A DNA stretch of 64,000 nucleotides from Porodaedalea pini (Eukaryota; Basidiomycota; Agaricomycetes; Hymenochaetales; Hymenochaetaceae), in the NCBI GenBank assembly GCA_002794775.1, contig NBAY01000014.1, positions 558,001 to 622,000 on the forward strand. The letters run 5' to 3'. The position numbers and the translations under genes were made by a program. Below are positions 45,422-56,308 of this stretch, piece after piece. How positions within the stretch are numbered: the stretch's first letter is position 1; the number at the start of each line of letters is the position of its first letter. The notes beneath the pieces were generated by a model, which worked only from the letters and a program-made list of their open reading frames with translations, ran no database searches and was not told the DNA's origin.

Positions 45422-46299
45422 GCATGTAGGGACTGGTGTGGCATCCACAAGAGGCTTAACTGATCCGTGGGTATGGGAATTTCAACTGCAGATTGGATAG
45501 AAAAACTGCAGATTGAATAGGAAAACTGTGGATACTGCGGTACAGTCCCGGACTGGTCCTTGCACCAGCACATTTTCATCTCCCTTTTTCACATTATTTA
45601 CAAACCTTTATTCCAAACAAAAAATACCACATGAAAGTGACTTCTGTTGAGACTAAGTATGCCAATTTTTGAGCAAAAATATTGAAGGAAAAAAATACCA
45701 TGAAAGATTTATGTTTCAAGGCCAAAATGAGTTGTCACCGGTCCTTGCACCACATTATCCCCACGCTCGGTTCACTTTGTGATTTGAAATAAGATGAGGA
45801 GTCACGTGACTTTCCAAAATGTGACTCAAAGGCCTGAGGAGCTTGTTGAATTTTTCTACAACTCAATTTCAAATAAAATTGCACAAAATTTTGCACAGGT
45901 GGTCTACTACTACACAGTAAGTTAGAGAAAATACTTTCTTAACTTAAATATAGTTTGCTGTGTGGAAAAGAAGGCAAACAGTTTTGAAACAAGTGCAGAT
46001 CATCACTTTCCTAATTGACCATGGGCCATAACTTGATGAATTCTTAGTCTTTTTACAGTTTTTCTTTTTCTGACATATATTTTAGCCAATTAGAACCTAA
46101 CTAAGTGTTATTCAGAGCTCAGGATGTTGTTGAAGCTGTGTTACAGGCAGGGTGGTGCAAGGAGTGGGGGTGGTGCAAGGAGTGGGGGTGGTGCAAGGAC
46201 CAGTCCAGGACTGTATACGTACAGAACCGTGGTTGAAATTCCCATACCCACGGATCAGCTAAGCCTCTTGTGGATGCCACACCAGTCCCTACAGGCATG
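45422..46299. repeat. Outer arms of a nested fold-back
   Basis: Sequence at 45422-45486 (GCATGTAGGGACTGGTGTGG and on) is repeated in inverse at 46232-46299, enclosing the TA-flanked element at 45543-46213. The mirrored short frames seen in both arms (LSLLWMPHQSL wording) are products of the inversion, not genes. Confidence 0.8.
45543..46213. mobile_element. Non-autonomous pogo/Tc1-mariner-like MITE
   Basis: Ends CAGTCCCGGACTGGTCCTTG at 45543 and the near-inverse at 46194-46213, flanked by TA on both sides (45541-45542, 46214-46215). 671 bases with no transposase. Just inside the right end an 18-base unit (GGTGGTGCAAGGAGTGGG) is repeated in tandem nearly three times (46151-46200). Confidence 0.72.
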
Positions 46300-47125
46300 C
46301 AATGGCCGCTACATAGATGAGATAGTAATGTGAGTGACAAAAAAGAGAGACCGAGCCATGGTTACCAGGTGCAAATCATGCACGTGGTCTCCAAAAATCA
46401 TGGGGAAAGACTCGGCCTTCAAATTTTGTGGGAGGCTGGGCCAAAAGTGGTGATGTCCAAATGGGCCTTAATGTGCACTCGGTTTGGACCACGGCTGTAT
46501 TGTCAAAGAATGACGTACAATCTCGATGAATTGCTGCATCTTCTTGTAGTGGGGGTCGGCATTGCTCGAGTTAAAGGCATGCGTTCCCATGACCCCTAGC
46601 GCATTGTGCTGCACGTCAATTTGTGTCGAAAGTTTTCCTTCATTTCTGTAGCTATGCTTCCTCCTTCCTCAGCTCAAAAATAAATAAGTAAAAAGCTGTA
46701 AATAATATATTTGGAATATATCTTGAATTGTCCAAGACAGATTTTAAATAAGTGAAAAATTAATCAAGATACTGTTAACTTACTGGGAGAATCACTTGTT
46801 TCTCAATGAATAATTTTTTTTAGAAAAATTCCTTACAGACAACTCAAGTTTATCATGAAAGAAATATATTGCAATAGAAAAAATAATGACTTTCAAGATG
46901 ATGTATTGTCGATGGATTCTGAAAGACAAGGGCCAAAAGATAGAAAATAGTGCTCATGTGATAGCATATAGGCATCATGTCATCACATCATCATTGCATT
47001 GTCGTTGTGTTGTCTCATTTCAGCTCCACAACATGAGCCAATGGACCGCAGAATACACATATTATTGTGAGTATACAGTATAAAAATGCATACAGACAAC
47101 TTACCGTGCAATTTTTAACCCAGAG
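46300..47125. other. Non-coding stretch before copy B
   Basis: An 89-codon plus frame at 46330-46599 has no recognisable domain. 46680-46880 is AT-rich and shares AATGAATAATTTTTTTT with the palindrome region near 19488. No TIR matching that of copy A was seen here. Confidence 0.4.
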
Positions 47126-49257
47126 ATGTCAAAATTAGCAGCCCAGCAGTGGGTGGCAGTGCTGCAGAAAGCCCGCCAGAATCAATGTTTGCCTCCTGGC
47201 ATGGAAGCGACTCACAGCGATTCTGGTACATGTAGTGGTGTGCGTAGAGCAGGTTCAATGCCTAGATATACCCAGTCAGCCACAGAATGAATCAAAGGCC
47301 TGACAGCTGAATTGAAGGAAACAAACCAGCAACTCACCAAACATCAAAACCTCACCATCTCACAAGCCAAACTCATCAATGACCTTCACTCAACAATCAA
47401 ACACCTACAGGAAAACATCAGTACTAAAGACCTGGAGCTTCAATCGCTGAAAAACTCACTTATTTTGACCACCGGCTGTCTTGACAAAGCCCAGAACCGA
47501 ATTTCTTCTACTTCTTCTCAGCTTTATGCTGCTCAGAGATCTTCCAATCACTTTGGAGCCATTATCTCAAGCCTGAGATGCAAGAACAAGCTGTTAAGGG
47601 CTCAGGCAGAAAAGCACCAGACGAAACTCACTTTGTTGGAAGCACAGATTGCTGCTGTTTGTCGGTCGCTCAATTTTACCAATAATGAGCTTCGGGACAC
47701 TGGGGATCGTCTAGGAAAGCTACAAGCTGAAAAGACATTAGAAATGGATGCATATAGTCGATGAAATGATAGCTTACAGAAACAACTCTTGCACTCTCAA
47801 AAATACGGCCAGGCTATTTGTATGCGTCTTGCATGAGCCCAGAGATGCATTCAAGATCTAAAATGCTTCAGGTCAACTGATCGAAAGATGATAAAACTCA
47901 TGGAAAAAGGGATTTATACTTCACCTGTTCACTTGCTAGTCCGTCATCTTGTTCTTCTCAGATGTCCTACCTCAAATGCTGGGAAAGTCGTTGAGGCTTT
48001 CATCCAGTTCACATCCTCTTTCCTTGGGACGAAAGCCTCAAAATCTAAGAAAAGAATACACACACTGAGTCCATGAACAGTTGGCCAGATTTTGGGTGAA
48101 GGAGATGTAGCTGTTGATATACAGCTTGGCTACGAACTCCTTCAAACTCCAGGTAAATTAATTTGAAAATGCAAAGCTGAATGCATATACTCACCTTTTG
48201 AAGGCTTTACGACTGGTGGGGATGGAACAAGCAATAAGAATCAGAACTTTGAGTCTTTTCATATCAATCTTCAAGCATCAAAAACATACCTGAGAAGTGA
48301 GGCTTCCTCATCCTCTTCGACCTCCGTCTCCACTGAACATTCCTTGGATTCGGCTGCTCTCGAGGCCATTGAACATAAGGTTCACTTCGCTGGTGTCTGA
48401 ATGTCAGCAAATCATCACTCCAAAACCCAGAAACAAGGTGATATCACTTGCCTTGATGACATCATCAATACCTTCAAGAAAAGCCCCTGGCTTCGATGAC
48501 TGAGCTGCCAGAGCAGCCATTTGATGACGTGTTCCTGGCCATGAAGTACACGGGTTCGCACAGAGACCACACCAAAAACCAGAAGGTGAAGCATTGCTTG
48601 CTTGCCGGGTAGAAAGAAGAGCTTTCAATGTGGGGCCTCAGTGCACGTTGTCTCTTTTCCAAAAGGCTGGAGGAGCGTGATGATCTTATCTCGAACGCTA
48701 AAGTGTCCCTGATCGCTGAGCTTGGCAGCAAGTCTGTATGGAATAATCTGAGTGCACAAGAATAAGCAGAGAAAGAGTTAGCAATGATGAATCAGATGTC
48801 AGAGACCTTTGCTGGAGAGGTGTACCTTGCACTTTCGGAGGAGGAGAGGTGCCTCTTGAAGTTGTTCATCTGGACTGGGTGCAATATGCACAAAGACCTA
48901 AATGCCATCAAAGGCAGCAATTCAGGGATGTAGGATAAATGGAAGGAGCTCAGTATTTCACCCATTAGGCTCACGAACTGCAATAACGCAGCTGTCCTTG
49001 AGCTTGCGGAAGGCCAGGGAAATGAGGAGAGTGCTGCAGAGAAATGAGCTCGAGAAGCTACTATGGGAGGCACCATCAAGCTTGCTAGCCTCGCCGGTGC
49101 GCTGTTTAACCACAAAGATGACAAGAAAGGTCAGCAACATATGTTCAGAGACAATGCAAGATTCACCACTGGATGTATTTTTACATTCTCTGATACCTCC
49201 AACACTCAGTACAGCTCCTATCTCCAAGTGGTGGCTGATCTTCTGGCAGATCTGGAC
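47126..49257 (+). pseudogene. Uncharacterised Agaricomycete gene family, copy B (candidate transposase), truncated
   Basis: From ATG 47126 the translation parallels copy A: a long coiled coil, then EKGIYTSPVHLLVRHLVLL, GEGDVAVDIQLGYEL, a probable short intron near 48152-48203, GGDGTSNKNQNFESFHINLQ, NQKVKH, LFIWTGCNMHKDLNAIKG, NNAAVLELAEG, LFNHKDDKKGQQ and FSDTSNTQYSSY. Internal stops (TGA, TAG, TAA) and one probable 1-base loss near 48485 break it. At 49257 it is cut by the pogo transposon, and the sequence beyond 59023 does not resume the match, so the C-terminal third is missing. The GDGTS island is intact here, unlike copy A. Identity with A is moderate, so the two are separate lineages. 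Confidence 0.6.
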
Positions 49258-49398
49258 TACAGTTGAACCTGTCAATAAGAATGTGCTTTGGTAGATGGAA
49301 ATCAGTTTCTTATTGAGAGTAATTTCTTAACAAGAGTCATTACATAAAAATGCACATAGTGCTTGAAGCGTCAAGTATTAGTGTAAGAAGTAATGTAA

Positions 49399-49995
49399 CT
49401 AATGGTTCTTGGTAAGAAAAGAAGAAATGTTAGTCTGCTTCAAAGAGCTAGTAATGCACTTCTGAATTTCACGGCTAAGCTTTGGAAAAAGGGACCGAGC
49501 CTCGGCATACTCAGGTCCTATCTCACTAAGAAATAAATGGTTAAGCTTCAAAAGAGCCCTAAGAGCCTCGGGAAGGCTGATTAGAGGTTCTGGGTCTGGT
49601 CCAGGTTCTTCTAGCTCTGGTATGTCCTCACCAGATTCTTTGCGTGAATTGATTTCCACCTGTTCCAAAATCTCGGCATCTGTCCATTCTGCTTCCGTAA
49701 CCTTCTCAGCCTCAACATCTAGAAGCTCATCTATGCTTGGCACATCCTTTGCTGTGACAGAATGCACAGAAAGTTCTTTAAGAGCACCTGCTAGTTTGGT
49801 AACTGCTTGGTTGATTCCAGAATTGTTATTGGTGGCTGGATCAACAGGAATTGAAAAGGCATCAAGAATTCTGGCATGTTTCCAACAATTCACCACCATT
49901 TTAGGTGTGATCTGTTCCCAGGCCTCCAGCACCATGTACATTGCTTGAAGTTGATCAATAAAGTAAAGGTTGTCCTCTCCAGAATCGTAGCATTG
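49399..49995 (-). pseudogene. Pogo transposase, C-terminal part
   Basis: Minus-strand continuation of the DDE transposase after the Gypsy insertion: LYFIDQLQAMYMVLEAWEQI and NCWKHARI, matching the region after the DDE core in pogo/Tigger proteins, then an acidic stretch (ELEEPGPDPEP) and the stop at 49399. Joining across the insertion with one CATTG duplication keeps the frame (QALQ to CYDSGED). No stop lies in this part. Confidence 0.85.
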
Positions 49996-50408
49996 TGTTA
50001 GAACCTGAACTTTCACCTTTTCTTTATTTTCCCTTTTACCATTTCCTTTATTATATTCACCCTTTTCATTATATTTACCCATCTTACACAATCATTCCCA
50101 CAACACCTTCATTCGTTCCATTCCGACCCTTTATGTAATATTAGATAATATAGTCTCACGGTCGTCGCTATATAAGGTCTCAGGAATCGCATGAACTCCT
50201 TGTTCTGCTTTTCCTCTTACCTCCGTGACGACCTAGGTGAGACTCGTCCCCCTTGTATTAGTTTAGTCTTGTATTAATCCTCTTACCTCCGCGACGACCT
50301 AGCCTGAGTACAGCGTGTCCCGAGTCCCCGCTCGAGTATAGCACGTCCCAGACGACAGTCAGCCGAGGCCTGCCCAGTCCGAGTCGTCTCCCGGACTCCC
50401 GCCTAACA
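49996..50408 (+). repeat. 5' LTR of the chromodomain Gypsy element
   Basis: TGTTAGAACC to CTAACA. A TATATAAG box lies at 50169-50176. A 24-base unit (CCTCTTACCTCCGYGACGAC, then CTAG) occurs twice, at 50213-50236 and 50279-50302, and is kept in the 3' LTR and the solo LTR at 22010. Confidence 0.95.
50169..50176 (+). promoter_or_regulatory. LTR promoter TATA box
   Basis: TATATAAG in the 5' LTR, repeated at 56064-56071 in the 3' LTR. It is placed to start element RNA within the LTR, about 30 bases upstream of GCATGAACTCC. Confidence 0.55.
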
Positions 50409-51190
50409 TAAAAGCAGAACCCCACCCAGGCTCATCCCCAGCATACGTCGTCGCTGTCGACTCGCCTTCACTCGGTCTAGAGGAGTGCTCCCCTCGACGG
50501 ACTTGACGTGTAAACCCCCTAAACGACAACCCTCAACCCTGCCCGGACGTTTCCGGATGTTCGTGTATTAAGTAATCCGACTTTCCCCGACCTTTACCGC
50601 ATTTGGACGCCTACTCGACCTTGGAGGACCTGACGCCCTAATCGGGAAACCCTCTCCCACTCTGGCCCTCCGTCTTTCTCTTTGGTGGAGCACGCACCTG
50701 ACGTGGACGTGGGTAACCAGACGAGTACAAACTTCGACGACAATCTCGTTTGTGATCTCACTCGGATCCTACTGCCTCGTCATCAACTTCGCTGACGAAC
50801 CCGCTCAACGTTGGCGTAACCCTGGTACCAACGCACACCCGATCCCTGTTCCTCCTCCATCGTCAACATAGATCTCGACGAGGAACAACGTCGTGCTCTC
50901 CCGTCTCGTTCCTGGTACAACGAGGAACGCCGCTCCTGGTTCACGGTTACTCAAACAGGCGTTGAATACGTTATCTGGTGGCGTCCAGAGAAAGGACTCT
51001 GGTATTCGACGCTTGAAGGAGGAAGAAGATTAAAGTGGGCTCCTGCACCGATAGATCAGACAACCCGATTTCACCATCGCTTTCGACATCAACCATTCTC
51101 CCACCGATCCCAGGACCGTATAGAGAAGCGCAACGAGATTCATCACCACCGACCCCCCCTGAGCGACAAACGGACACGCCTAGAACAACA
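50409..51190 (+). other. 5' leader of the chromodomain Gypsy element
   Basis: Untranslated region between the 5' LTR and the gag ATG. The gag frame is open back to 51035 but without an ATG, so a short upstream extension by a non-AUG start is possible but not needed. Confidence 0.6.
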
Positions 51191-52264
51191 ATGTCGACGG
51201 GAGGCTTCAGCACACAACAGCTGGAGCAAATCGCGGCGATCGTAGCGGGCGCCTTCGCTCACCAAGCCGCAAACACCCCAGCGGGCCCTAGTGCCGCTGC
51301 TGTACCGAACATCGACGTCGCCCGACCACGTGAATTCACTGGTGGCGACGATTACCTCGACTTCAGACGTGAAGTCCTTCTTTTCGTATCCGCAAATCCA
51401 AATCGATACCCTACGTCAGAGAGTAAGATTTATGTAGCTCTCTCCTACCTGAAGGGTGGTAATGCGGCGACGTGGGCGCAGAACTACGTCGAGGAGTCGA
51501 CAACGTCGGGAATCGTCACCTTCACCGACAGCTGGGAAAGATTCCAGGAACGACTCGACTCCTCGTTCGATGACCCGAACCGCAAGGAGAAAGCGCTGAA
51601 GGATTTCCGAGATAAGGTTCAGAAGGACCTAACCGCGGACGAGTTCTTCCAGAAGTTCGACGTGATCATTAAGCGCGCCGAGCTGAAAGACGACAGCGTC
51701 ATCTGCGATCGCCTCAAGCGAGCGATGAACATCGAGGTGGTCCGTGGAGTGCTAAGGTCGACGCCAGTCCCAACGAAATACGAGGATTGGAAGAACAAGG
51801 CGATCGAAATAGACCGCGGCGAACAGCAGATTCGCGCTATACAACGAGGACGCGCCTTTCTTCCCCCTCCTCGCCTACCACAACAAGCACCCCCAGCTCG
51901 CCGTCAGGTAGCGGCCCCTCACGTCGATAGACGCGACGCGACCGGCGTCACCTTCGGAGGCGCTGGTCAGCCGATGGACGTCTCAATGAACGAGGCACAA
52001 CGACGACGCGCGTGCTGGATCTGTGGTGGTTTGGGTCACTTCAAGGACAAGTGCCCGCAAGCGAAACCGATCATCCAGCGCATGCTGGAACTGATGGCGC
52101 CAGGCGAACGTCGTGTCCTCGCCGACGAACTCGGAGCGATGAAAGAGTCAGCCTTCGAGGAAGTCGTAGACACTCGAAGGTCGACTGTGGAGGACTATGT
52201 GGAAGAAGAAGACAATGACGAAGAGGTCGTCGACTCGCAGGGTTTTGCGAGTGGTCAGGCGTAG
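51191..52264 (+). CDS. Gag of the chromodomain Gypsy element
   Basis: 357 codons from ATG 51191 to TAG 52264, uninterrupted. The capsid-like helical part (REFTGGDDYLDFRREVLLFV, ATWAQNYVEE) is followed by a basic linker and one zinc knuckle CWICGGLGHFKDKC (C-X2-C-X4-H-X4-C, about residue 275), then an acidic tail. It binds element RNA and builds the particle. It overlaps the pol frame by up to 46 bases in the -1 frame, with a frameshift signal at 52240. An earlier GTG at 51035 was rejected in favour of the ATG. Confidence 0.93.
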   Translation: MSTGGFSTQQLEQIAAIVAGAFAHQAANTPAGPSAAAVPNIDVARPREFTGGDDYLDFRREVLLFVSANPNRYPTSESKIYVALSYLKGGNAATWAQNYVEESTTSGIVTFTDSWERFQERLDSSFDDPNRKEKALKDFRDKVQKDLTADEFFQKFDVIIKRAELKDDSVICDRLKRAMNIEVVRGVLRSTPVPTKYEDWKNKAIEIDRGEQQIRAIQRGRAFLPPPRLPQQAPPARRQVAAPHVDRRDATGVTFGGAGQPMDVSMNEAQRRRACWICGGLGHFKDKCPQAKPIIQRMLELMAPGERRVLADELGAMKESAFEEVVDTRRSTVEDYVEEEDNDEEVVDSQGFASGQA

Positions 52265-55200
52265 CCATCGGGGCGACTGACCGAGAAGAACAAGGGACTT
52301 CGAATCCGGATTCGTTAAAATATAACCAACCGTCTGTACAACACGTAGATGCAAACGACGTCGATGGTTTTCTTGAGTATGAAGTCCCCACCGGTGTGAA
52401 AGGAAGTGAAGAGTACGAGCAGCTGTTCATGAGAGGAACTGGCGGACGCCAGCTGGACCTTCTCCTGAACATCGGACACAGCGTGGAAGGTGAAGTGAGG
52501 GAGGTAGACGCACACGCGCTCGTAGATTCGGGATGTACGGGATCGTGCATTGACGTAAGGTTTGTCGAACGATACGGGCTGGAGATGAAGCGTTATATCC
52601 GACCCCTTGCGGTACTCAATGCTGACGGCACGCACAACGAAGCCGGGTTAATCGAGGAGTACGTTGACATTGAACTTACAATCGGTCACCATAAGGAACA
52701 GATTATCCTGGCGGTAACCTCGCTGGCGTCGTCTAACATCTTCCTGGGGTACGACTGGCTTTGACGGCACAACCCGGAGGTCGACTGGAAGACGGGTACG
52801 CTCGAATTTACTCGCTGCCCGAGCGAATGTGCAATCGAAAAGGAGCCTGTAGAGGACCTAGGCAAGGTGAAGGAGGTGGTAGAACAGATGAGGAGGGTGA
52901 GTGAGATGCAAATGGACAAGGCGTCCTGGCCCGCATACCTCAACGACTACGCCGACGTTTTCAGCGAAAAGGGCTTTGAGAAGCTGCCGGAGCACCGACC
53001 CTGGGACCATGTCATCGACTTGAAGCCTGACTTCAAACCGAGCGACTGTAAGATCTACCCGCTCACGCCAACTGAGCAGCAGTCACTCAAGGACTTCCTT
53101 GATGAAAATCTAAAGTCGGGTCGCATTCGACGGTCGATATCGCCCATGGCATCACCCTTCTTCTTCATTAAGAAGGCCGACAAATCGCTACGCCCGATCC
53201 AGGATTACCGTAAGCTCAATGACGGTACGATCAAGAACAAGTATCCCCTCCCTCTCATCGACGAACTCATCGACAAGGTCAAGAAAGCGAAGTACATCAC
53301 TAAGCTTGACCTTCGCTGGGGATACTACAATATCCGGATCCGCGAGGGTGACGAGTGGAAGGCGGCTTTCCGCACGAACATGGGCCTCTTTGAACCAACG
53401 GTGATGTTCTTTGGTCTTTGCAATGCACCGGCCACTTTCTAAGCTTTTGTCAACCACATCTTCAAGGAACTGATCTACGCAAACTTGATCATCGTATACC
53501 TCGACGACATACTGATCCTCTCAGAAACCATTGAGGAGCACATCGACACGTCGAGGCGCGTACTTCAGATCCTCCGGGAAAACGGCCTGTACTTGAAGCC
53601 GGAGAAGTGCGAATTCGATGCCAAGGTCGTTAAGTATCTCGGTCACATCATCGGCAACGGCGAGATCAAGGCTGACCCAGCAAAGACGGAGGCGATTGCG
53701 AACTGGCCGGTCCCACGAAACCTCAAGGAGCTACAACAGTTCCTCGGCATGGGAAACTGGCTGAGACGGTTTATTAAGGACTACAGCAAGGTGGTCCGGC
53801 TGTTGACGTCATTAACGGGCAAGAAGGACTGGGTATGGGAGACCAAACAGCAGGAAGCATTCGAGGAGCTGAGACGACGTCTCTGCTCACCTCCAGTCCT
53901 AGCCATCGCCAATGACGAGGGCCCTTTCCGCGTAGAAGCGGACTCGTCAAACTTTGCGCTTGGCAGTGTGTTGTTGCAGAAGCAGGAAGGGAAGTGGAGG
54001 GTGATTGCCTACAGGTCAGAAGCGCTCGAACCGGCGGAACGAAACTACGAGATCTACGACAAAGAGATGCTCGCGATCGTTTCGGCGCTCAAGGAATGGC
54101 GGCAATATCTCCTCGGCGCTCGCCACAAGATCGAAATCTGGTCCGACCATGCCAACCTCACCTACTTCAGGTCGGCGCAGAAGCTGAGCTATCGTCAAGC
54201 TCGCTGGCGGACCGAACTTGAAGAATTCGACTTCCACCTCGAACACAAGTCGGGGAAGACGATGGGCAAGGCCGACCTACTATCGCGTATGGTGGGCTAC
54301 GATCAGGGCAAGGATGACAATGACGGTGTCATTTTCATCAAAGAGAAGTGGCTGAACCGCGGGGTGGTCAGAACGTCGCGTGATGAAGTGTTGGACAGAG
54401 TGAGGGAAGCGCAGAGGGCACAGGACGAGTCGGAGAGGCCGACGGGCATGACAGAGGTTGACGGATGGTGGCGGATGAAAGGCAAGGTGTACGTGCCGTC
54501 AACATTGAAGGAGGCCGTGTTGCGGGAGTATCACGACTCGGTGCTAGCTGGTCATCTGGGAGCGTCAAAGACGGTAGAGCTCGTCCGTCGCGATTTCTGG
54601 TGGGCGTCGATTTTCTCCGACGTCCGAGCATATGTCCGAGGATGCAACCGTTGTCAATGGATGAAGGCCTTAAGAACGTCGAGGTCGAGGCCACTTCATC
54701 CAAACACAGTCCCCGAAGGTCCCTGGGAAATTGTTACAGTTGACCTAATCGGAGAGCTCCCAGACTCCAAGGGACACAACGCGATCTGCGTCTTCGTGGA
54801 CAGATTCTCGAAGCAAATGCACGCGATCCCGACGATGACGAGGTTGTCAGCAGAAGGCATGGCTCAGTTGTACCGCGACCATGTCTTCCGCCTTCACGGA
54901 CTACCGAAGAAGATCATCCATGACAGAGGCACGCAATTTGATGCGTCAATGATGAAGGAGCTGTACAAACTCCTGCACATCGAAGGCAACCCATTGACAG
55001 CGTACCATCCACAGACGGATGGTCAAACGGAACGTGTTAACCAAGAGCTCGAACAGTACCTTCGACTCTTCGTTAACCATCGACAATCAGACTGGGAAGA
55101 CTGGCTCCCCCTCGCAGAGTTCGCATACAATAACCGCGAACACTCGGCGACTAAGATGTCCCCCTTCTATGCGAACACAGGACGTCACCCCTTGAGCTTT

Positions 55201-55890
55201 GACACGACGCGAACCTCATCTGCTAACATGTCAGCGGAAGAATTCGCGAAACACATCAAGGAGACTCATCGCGTCACGAAGGACAATCTGGTCAAGGCAG
55301 CAGAGGATATGAAGCGCTACCATGACCGGACGGCAGGGACTTCAGTGGAATATAAGGCTGGAGACAAGGTCTTCCTCGACGGGTGGAATATAAGTACGGA
55401 CTCGCCAACAAAGAAACTCGCAGACAAGTGGTACGGTCCATTCGACATCATCGACAAGGTGGGAGCAAGCGCGTACAAGCTCAAGCTCCCGAAGCGATGG
55501 AAAAAAGTCCACCCCGTCTTCAATGAAGCCCTGTTGAAACCCGCCGTCGAACCATCCTTTGAAAGCCAGAAGCAACCCCCGCCGCCGCCGCCAGACATCG
55601 TCGACAACGAGGAGGAATATGAACTCGAGGAAGTCCTAGACTCACGTCTGCACCAAAAGAAACTACAGTACCTTGTCAAGTGGGTCGGTTACAATGAACC
55701 GACATGGCAACCTGAGATGGACTTCGGCGAGAACGCGAAGGAGGCGATCGCTGAGTTCTACCTCAAACATCCCGGTGCACCGCGGAAACTCGACATCCCT
55801 CGTCAACGACTCCGTCCGCTCTTCGTCGACACTGAGCCTGACGACCGCGATCATGGTTGGTCGGGACGCCCAACCTTGAAGGGGGGGTAA
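52219..55890 (+). pseudogene. Pol polyprotein (protease-RT-RNase H-integrase-chromodomain), two nonsense changes
   Basis: One frame, -1 to gag. Protease has ALVDSGCTGSCID. RT has IVYLDDILILSETIEEH near 53500, then RNase H (FRVEADSSNFALGSVLLQ). Integrase has the zinc domain (YHDSVLAGHLG, CNRCQW), IVTVDLIG, HDRGTQF and ERVNQELEQ. The C-terminal chromodomain reads YELEEVLDSRLHQKKLQYLV with KWVGY, and is thought to steer insertion to modified chromatin. Stops are TGA at 52762 (between YDWL and RHNPEVDW, where Arg is expected) and TAA at 53440 (after NAPATF, where Gln is expected). Both are C-to-T changes, so this copy is only just dead. The frame ends at TAA 55890, immediately before the 3' LTR. 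Confidence 0.95.
52240..52282 (+). promoter_or_regulatory. Putative -1 ribosomal frameshift signal between gag and pol
   Basis: The heptamer G GGT TTT (52240-52246) lies in the gag frame as X XXY YYZ, inside the only window (52219-52264) where a -1 shift enters open pol. Six bases later a 6-bp stem GGTCAG/CTGACC (52253-52258 with 52277-52282) follows, with the gag stop in its loop. Heptamer, spacer and stem match known -1 signals; function is inferred. Confidence 0.6.
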
Positions 55891-56303
55891 TGTTAGAACC
55901 TGAACTTTCACCTTTTCTTTATTTTCCCTTTTACCATTTCCTTTATTATATTCACCCTTTTCATTATATTTACCCATCTTACACAATCATTCCCACAACA
56001 CCTTCATTCGTTCCATTCCGACCCTTTATGTAATATTAGATAATATAGTCTCACGGTCGTCGCTATATAAGGTCTCAGGAATCGCATGAACTCCTTGTTC
56101 TGCTTTTCCTCTTACCTCCGCGATGACCTAGGTGAGACTTGTCCCCCTTGTATTAGTTTAGTCTTGTATTAATCCTCTTACCTCCGCGACGACCTAGCCT
56201 GAGTACAGCGTGTCCCGAGTCCCCGCTCGAGTATAGCACGTCCCAGACGACAGTCAGCCGAGGCCTGCCCAGTCCGAGTCGTCTCCCAGACTCCCGCCTA
56301 ACA
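55891..56303 (+). repeat. 3' LTR of the chromodomain Gypsy element
   Basis: 413 bases, about 99% identical to the 5' LTR. The differences seen (near 56120, 56124, 56139, 56288) are all C/T or G/A at CG dinucleotides. Confidence 0.95.
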
Positions 56304-56308
56304 CATTG

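Larger units (their letters stand above)
49996..56303 (+). mobile_element. Young chromodomain Ty3/Gypsy retrotransposon (chromovirus)
   Basis: Full-length 6308-bp element with 413-bp LTRs at 49996-50408 and 55891-56303, target duplication CATTG on both sides (49991-49995, 56304-56308), gag and pol in order, a polypurine tract GAAGGGGGGGTAA before the 3' LTR, and a C-terminal chromodomain. The LTRs differ by about four bases, all at CpG sites. It interrupts the pogo transposase, so it is younger than that element. No tRNA match was recognised at the primer site (TAAAAGCAGAACCCC after 50408). Confidence 0.97.

Noticed and set aside
51035..51190. Gag start at 51035
   Set aside because: The codon there is GTG. 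The first ATG in frame is 51191, followed by a normal gag N-terminus.
53994..54743. Secondary ORFs inside pol on both strands (for example 54465-54743, 54368-54703)
   Set aside because: Shadows of the GC-rich pol frame with no independent signals.
56153..56308. Extension of the pogo minus-strand ORF into the Gypsy 3' LTR
   Set aside because: The frame runs on by chance past the CATTG target duplication; the true continuation is at 49995.
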